Source: SIAQ01 sp964484265
Lineage (GTDB): Bacteria > Planctomycetota > Planctomycetia > Gemmatales > Gemmataceae
Length of the DNA stretch: 64,000 nucleotides
Reading direction: 5' to 3'
NCBI GenBank assembly: GCA_964484265.1
Contig: CAZAFH010000025.1
Span: 1-64,000, forward strand
The notes beneath the pieces were generated by a model. It saw only the letters and a program-made list of their open reading frames with translations. It did no database searches and was not told the origin of the DNA. Positions within the stretch are counted from its first letter, which is position 1; each line of letters begins with the position of its first letter. The translations under genes were made by a program, and so were the position numbers. This document shows positions 59,780-64,000 of this stretch, one piece after another.

Positions 59780-60024
59780 CAGCATGCGTCGCAAGAACAG
59801 ACCAGTTCGTAACGGATTTCGCCTGCGTCGAGCGAAAGGTGGTCCTCGAACTTGACGACGAGTCACCTCTTGATCGCGCGCCGCAGGACCAGCAGCGTAC
59901 GCAGTGGCTGGAGTCCGAAGGTTGGCTGGTAATTCGCTCTTGGAACAACGAGATCTACGATGAGATTGAGACGATGAAGATAGCAATCTACCAGGCCTAC
60001 ATGAAGCGACCGGAATGCGAGTAG
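59780..60024 (+). pseudogene. DUF559 (endonuclease-like) C-terminal remnant
   Basis: RTDQFVTDFACVERKVVLEL, then DQQRTQWLESEGWLVIRSWN and IETMKIAIYQAY match the C-terminal half of DUF559 proteins (Vsr/restriction-endonuclease fold). The first part (normally LRxxxTxAE and the lead-in) is absent. The frame is open back into the repeat but without family sequence, so the gene is truncated. It is enclosed by inverted copies of a palindromic repeat. Confidence 0.65.
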
Positions 60025-60047
60025 GGAGACTATGACTCGCCTCAATG

Positions 60048-60162
60048 CCCCTCACCCCCCGGCCCCTCTCCCCCGCCCATACTCGTCCGGCAAGGTTGCC
60101 CTTTCAGCAGGGACGGGGGAGAGGGGAGCAGGCGTGCTCGACCATTTCGGGAGGTTATTTTT
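60048..60162 (-). repeat. Palindromic GC-rich repeat, copy 2 (inverted)
   Basis: Reverse-complement copy of 59664-59779, with the same outer CCCGAAATGGTCGA-type end and inner palindrome and a diverged loop. It ends 9 bp from the DUF1501 stop. Confidence 0.7.
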
Positions 60163-60171
60163 GAAAAGACG

Positions 60172-61506
60172 CTAAAACAACTCCAGCACGGGTTTTCCCT
60201 GAACGATATAGTGCGGTCGGCCGATGGGGTCGGTGACGCGCGTGTCGGAACCGAAGCCCATTGCGTGGTACATGGTGGCGACGAAGTCGGACGTGTGCAC
60301 GGGGTTGTAAGCAGGCACGCCGCCCTGGGCATCGCTGCGGCCAATGACCTGCCCGCCTCGGACGCCGCCGCCGGCGAGCACCGTCGAATAGACTCGGCCC
60401 CAGTGATCGCGGCCGGCTCCACCGTTAATGCGCGGCGTGCGGCCGAACTCGCCGGTCCAGGCCACCAGGGTCTCGTCGAGCATCCCGCGCTGCGTCAGGT
60501 CTTCGAGCAATGCCGAGAAGGCACGGTCCACCGGCGGCAGCAGGAAATCGCGCATCTTCGTGAAATTGCGGCTGTGCGTGTCGAAGTTTTGTTCGGATTG
60601 CTTGAACATCCACGGCACGGTGACGAAGGCCACGCCGGCCTCGATCAGGCGGCGGGCGACGAGGCAGCTGCGCCCGAAGCGGTTGTCGCCATAGCGATCA
60701 AGCATCTGACGCGGTTCGTCGTCGAGCGAAAACGCACGCCAGGCCTGGCCCGAACGAAGCACATCGAAAGCGAGTTGCTGGAAGCGTTCGTAGTCACGCT
60801 CGACCGCTGAAGCGTTTGGCCGTTGGCTTTGCACGGTGTCGAGGAGGCTCGATCGGCCTGATTGCCGTTGAGCATCGACTCCCGGCGGAGCCGTGAAGCC
60901 GGGCATGGGGTCGCCGGGGCGCCAGGTTTCGTCGAACAGAAAGAGCGGGTCGAAGCGCGGCCCCAAGAAGCCGGCGTGCTGACCACCCCACATCGCGTTG
61001 TTCTGATCCCCGACCGGTCGCGGCAGCTGCACGGCGGCGGGGATGCCATTGCGGTCGCCGCGAAGTTGCCTGACCACGGAGCCAACACACGGCGGATCCT
61101 GGCGATCGACTTGCGGTTCGCCGGACCGGCGCGGAGCATGGCGCAAGCCGGTCAAGTTGTAGTGCACACCAACCCCATGCGTGTCGGACCCGTGGAACAC
61201 CGAGCGAAGGATCGAATAACGATGGGCATGCTGGGCCATCATCGGCAAGAGTTCGCAGATTTGCGTTCCGGGCACGCTCGTGGCAATGGGTTGATATTCG
61301 CCGCGAATGCCATCGGGTGCGTTTGGTTTGGGATCGAAGGTTTCGTGTTGGGAAGGCCCGCCGGTCATATAGAGGAGAATGCAGGCCTTTGCAGTGCCCA
61401 CGCGCCCCGGCGCCGCATTGGCCTTGGAGCGCAGATACATCGCCTCGGCCAATCCAAGCCCCATCGGCGCAGCCAAACCAGCCCGCAAAAAAGTGCGACG
61501 ATCCAT
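60172..61506 (-). CDS. DUF1501 family protein
   Basis: The 444-residue protein starts with a Tat-type leader (MDRRTFLRAGLAAPMGLGLA), then ACILLYMTGGPSQHETFDPK, ICELLPMMAQHAHRYSILRS, GVHYNLTGLRH, and near the end LVAWTGEFGRTPRINGGAGR and DHWGRVYSTVLAGGG. These are the metal-site segments of DUF1501, an alkaline-phosphatase-superfamily relative extremely common in planctomycetes, usually beside DUF1553/DUF1549 genes. No such partner is adjacent here. The substrate is unknown. Confidence 0.93.
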   Translation of the reverse strand: MDRRTFLRAGLAAPMGLGLAEAMYLRSKANAAPGRVGTAKACILLYMTGGPSQHETFDPKPNAPDGIRGEYQPIATSVPGTQICELLPMMAQHAHRYSILRSVFHGSDTHGVGVHYNLTGLRHAPRRSGEPQVDRQDPPCVGSVVRQLRGDRNGIPAAVQLPRPVGDQNNAMWGGQHAGFLGPRFDPLFLFDETWRPGDPMPGFTAPPGVDAQRQSGRSSLLDTVQSQRPNASAVERDYERFQQLAFDVLRSGQAWRAFSLDDEPRQMLDRYGDNRFGRSCLVARRLIEAGVAFVTVPWMFKQSEQNFDTHSRNFTKMRDFLLPPVDRAFSALLEDLTQRGMLDETLVAWTGEFGRTPRINGGAGRDHWGRVYSTVLAGGGVRGGQVIGRSDAQGGVPAYNPVHTSDFVATMYHAMGFGSDTRVTDPIGRPHYIVQGKPVLELF

Positions 61507-61843
61507 GGTGTGATTTTCCGAAAAAGAACTTCGGGGGGTAGGAATAATCTTCCTGAAGTTTATCGTTTTATTGCGGCGTGTGCAAGAGCCAATGAGCGGA
61601 ATCGCTCACCTGTCGCTTGGCTTTTTGCAGCCGCCAACCAATAATGAGAGCATACGTTGATTTCACATCATCGTTGGCTCGCCGTTTTATGGACTCGGTT
61701 GGCAACCTCTCCGTTGCGATTGGGCTGTTCCCAGACGTGATTTACGATTGTCCTCTGGTCACACTGATGAATGTTAGCGCCGAGGGTAAGTGGTTCGCAA
61801 ACCGCGATTTGGTAATGTCGATTTTCTCAAGAGGTGGCTTCGC
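61507..61843. promoter_or_regulatory. Divergent intergenic region, DUF1501 / RND adaptor
   Basis: These 337 bp separate two divergent genes and presumably contain both promoters. I see no clear consensus promoter, hairpin or small gene. The upstream-extended frame of the adaptor (from 61790) lacks signal-peptide character. Confidence 0.3.
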
Positions 61844-63085
61844 ATGTGGCACCGTATTTCAATGTCTCTCGCGTTCGTGACCCTGGCCCTGGCAGGCTGC
61901 CAGCGCGGCGCCGTAGCTCCGCCTCCGCCGCCGCCCGCCGTGGTGACTTCGGTTCATCCGATACTTTATCCGGTGCAGGCCTATGTCGAGTTGAACGGGC
62001 ATCTGGATGCCGTGGAAACGGTCCAGATCACGGCTCGCGTGAAAGGCTTTCTCGAAGAGCCGCTCTTCACCGAGGGCGAGGAAATCGGCAAGGACAAGGT
62101 CCTGTTCCGCATCGATCGTCGGCCTTACGAATCGATGGTGAAGCGTGCCGATGCCGATCGCCTCAAGGCCGTTGCCGAGGCGCGCAAGGCACGCTCCGAG
62201 GCGGACCGGGCGGCGAAGCTAGCAGCAAACAAGGCGCTCAGCGCGGAGGAACTGGAGCAGAAACTCGCCGCTCGCGAGGCCGCCGAGGCCGTCGTCAAAC
62301 AATACGAGGCTTCGCTGGAGAGTGCCAAGATCGAGCTTGGCTACACCGAGATCAAGGCGCCGATTTCCGGGCAGATCAGCCGAGCGTTGGTGACGAAGGG
62401 CAACCTGGTGGGCCAAAACGAGAACACCGTGCTCACGACCATCGTCAGTGTCGATCCGCTTTTCGTCTACTTTGACGCGCCCGAGCGAGACCTCGTCGAA
62501 TGGCAGCAATCGCTCAAAACCCAGGCGATGCCGTCGGTGACCAGTCGAGAGTATCCCGTCGAGATCGGTGTGACGGGCGAAGAAGGTTATCCGCATCTGG
62601 GCAAAATCGATTTCCGCGAAAACAAAGTGGACTCCGGCACGGGCACGATCCGTCTTCGCGGCCGAATCCCGAACCCGCCCATGCCGCCAGGCAATGCTCG
62701 GCTGCTATACCCAGGCTTGTATGCCCGCGTTCGCGTACCCGCCGGGCCGCCACGCAAACTGCCCGTCATCCCCGAAGATGCGCTGATGACCGGCCAGGAA
62801 GGGCGCTATGTCTTCGTGCTCGACAAGGAGAACGTAGTCAAGAAGCGATCGGTCACCATCGGCGTTTCGGTCTGGAAAGGTCCATCGACCAAGGAAAACG
62901 CTCCAGGCTGGCATTTGACCGGCACGGCCGCCGACAAGGCGATCGTGCCCGTGACGTCGGTCATCGCCATCGAGAAAGGTCTAAGCCCGGAGGACCGCAT
63001 TATCGTGAACGGCCTGACAAGGGCCAGATCCGGCGCCAAAGTCGCACCGGAGGAACGCGAATTCAAGGCGCCGCCGGCGAAGTGA
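61844..63085 (+). CDS. RND efflux periplasmic adaptor (AcrA/MexA-like) lipoprotein
   Basis: ATG 61844 gives MWHRISMSLAFVTLALAGCQ, a lipoprotein signal with lipobox LAGC. The mature protein has the membrane-fusion layout: barrel-sandwich half (ITARVKGFLEEPLFTEGEEI), a coiled-coil hairpin rich in Ala/Glu/Lys (about 100-160), the second lipoyl half (LGYTEIKAPISGQISRALVT) and a beta-barrel to membrane-proximal region ending in VIAIEKGLSPEDRIIVNGLT. It links the inner-membrane pump encoded next to an outer-membrane channel. The pump start is 74 bp downstream, so they form an operon. Confidence 0.92.
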   Translation: MWHRISMSLAFVTLALAGCQRGAVAPPPPPPAVVTSVHPILYPVQAYVELNGHLDAVETVQITARVKGFLEEPLFTEGEEIGKDKVLFRIDRRPYESMVKRADADRLKAVAEARKARSEADRAAKLAANKALSAEELEQKLAAREAAEAVVKQYEASLESAKIELGYTEIKAPISGQISRALVTKGNLVGQNENTVLTTIVSVDPLFVYFDAPERDLVEWQQSLKTQAMPSVTSREYPVEIGVTGEEGYPHLGKIDFRENKVDSGTGTIRLRGRIPNPPMPPGNARLLYPGLYARVRVPAGPPRKLPVIPEDALMTGQEGRYVFVLDKENVVKKRSVTIGVSVWKGPSTKENAPGWHLTGTAADKAIVPVTSVIAIEKGLSPEDRIIVNGLTRARSGAKVAPEEREFKAPPAK

Positions 63086-63159
63086 GGATTGAAGATTCGT
63101 TCAGCGCCGCGCGGGCGCTAAACAAGATGCAGATCGCTCCCACCAAGGACCCGTCGAAA

Positions 63160-64000
63160 ATGTTTTCGAGTTTTTTCATTGATCGGCCTATTTTCGCCAA
63201 TGTCATCGCCATCGTGACGATCCTGTTCGGGATCGTTGCGGTGTATCGATTGCCCGTGGAGCAATATCCGCCGATCACGCCGCCGACGGTTGTGGTGAAC
63301 GCCACCTACCCCGGCGCGAACGCGAAGGTCGTTGCGGACACCGTCGCCGCTCCGATTGAGCAACAGATCAACGGCGTCGAAAAAATGATGTACATGTCCT
63401 CCACCAGTTCGTCCGATGGCTCGTACAGCCTGACGATCACGTTCAACATCGGTACGAATCTGGATACTGCGCAGGTTCTCGTGCAGAATCGGCTATCGAT
63501 CGCGGAGCCAAGTTTGCCCGAGGAGGTGCGGCGACAGGGCGTGACGGTGAAGAAGCAATCATCGAACATTCTGCAGGTAATCTCGCTCAACTCGCCGACG
63601 AAGGCACAGGACGGTTTGTTTCTCTCGAACTATGCAACCTTGCGCGTTCGCGATGAACTGAGCCGCGTGGACGGCGTCGGTGATGTCGTCGTCAGCGGTG
63701 TCGGATCGTATGCCATGCGGGTCTGGCTCGATCCCGATAAAATGGCGGCCAGGCAATTGACGACGCAAGACGTCATCGCCGCCCTGGCTCGCCAAAACGT
63801 GCAGGTCGCCGCCGGGCAGATCGGGCAATCGCCCAGTCCACCCGGCCAGCGCTTTCAGTTCACCGTGACGACCCTTGGACGGCTCAGCGACCCTGCACAG
63901 TTCGAGGGCATCGTCGTCAAGGCGGGCTCCAAAGGGCAACTCGTTTACCTGCGCGATGTCGCCCGTGTTGAACTCGGCGCGCAGTCTTACGATTCCTATG
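63160..64000 (+). CDS. RND multidrug efflux pump permease (AcrB-like), 5' part
   Basis: The gene runs off the window. MFSSFFIDRPIFANVIAIVT is the canonical AcrB-type N-terminus with the first membrane helix, followed by LPVEQYPPITPPTVVVNATY, ADTVAAPIEQQINGVEKMMY, SSDGSYSLTITFNIGTNLDT and RVDGVGDVVVSGVGSYAMRV, the porter-domain segments. An in-frame ATG at 63127 would add 11 residues; 63160 follows AAGGA and matches the family start. It is a proton-driven exporter subunit working with the adaptor upstream. Confidence 0.92.
   Translation, partial: MFSSFFIDRPIFANVIAIVTILFGIVAVYRLPVEQYPPITPPTVVVNATYPGANAKVVADTVAAPIEQQINGVEKMMYMSSTSSSDGSYSLTITFNIGTNLDTAQVLVQNRLSIAEPSLPEEVRRQGVTVKKQSSNILQVISLNSPTKAQDGLFLSNYATLRVRDELSRVDGVGDVVVSGVGSYAMRVWLDPDKMAARQLTTQDVIAALARQNVQVAAGQIGQSPSPPGQRFQFTVTTLGRLSDPAQFEGIVVKAGSKGQLVYLRDVARVELGAQSYDSY

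Noticed and set aside
1..64000. CRISPR arrays, rRNA genes, retrons or diversity-generating retroelements
   Set aside because: No regularly spaced direct repeats, no rRNA signature and no reverse-transcriptase motif was seen anywhere in the window.

Overview
The window comes from a planctomycete, most likely of the Gemmata/Pirellula type. The right half carries the paired cytochrome-like DUF1592 and DUF1552 proteins, a DUF1501 protein, a 5193-residue surface protein opening with a LEPR-XLL-like motif, and planctomycete-style integrases. Many genes lack a Shine-Dalgarno sequence.

Layout. (1) About 1-22.5 kb is an integrated, phage- or ICE-like accessory element. It has many small 4-bp-overlapping genes, a prim-pol, an excisionase-like HTH protein, a tyrosine integrase next to tRNA-Ser, and a dense cargo of DNA-modification and defence-like genes. 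The cargo includes an HNH protein with a C5 cytosine methyltransferase, a CAP12-type TIR-like protein, an EcoRI-family adenine methyltransferase coupled to a DUF262-HNH protein, a DUF5131/TcmP pair, a DpdA-like base-exchange protein, and a Ro60 (TROVE/vWA) protein. (2) At 22.58-35.44 kb lies a second island of about 12.9 kb. It is bounded by a 58-bp direct repeat of the tRNA-Ser 5' half and carries the octamer GGTTGTCA at both inner ends. Its integrase is dead. Beside it are remnants of an HTH gene, a DNA methyltransferase and an IS630 transposase, followed by carbohydrate and stress genes: GH13, a lipoprotein, MarC, a membrane protein, DUF2252 and a GH63-like enzyme. (3) At 35.8-64 kb is ordinary planctomycete chromosome: DUF1592/DUF1552, the giant repeat protein, a DUF255 thioredoxin-like protein, an XPB-like helicase, a DUF559 remnant between inverted palindromic repeats, DUF1501, and an RND efflux adaptor with the start of its pump.

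The most interesting parts are RNA-related. The Ro60 gene (19103-20602, minus) is surrounded, on its own strand, by RNA-like elements: a 19-position wobble-rich hairpin upstream, a hairpin touching its start codon, and two tRNA-like modules downstream with good T-arms but no usable anticodon loop. This looks like a mobile Ro60/Y-RNA locus. Two further intergenic regions (16146-16418 and 17252-17375) fold into multi-helix RNAs, and several small genes share a leader made of a short hairpin, a TTCTTTCC-type pyrimidine tract and the start codon. A nine-gene minus-strand operon (7698-10230) in which every junction is a 4-bp overlap holds mostly unrecognisable proteins.

All assignments come from reading the sequence by eye. 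Family names rest on recognised motifs, not on database searches. RNA structures are hand-paired.
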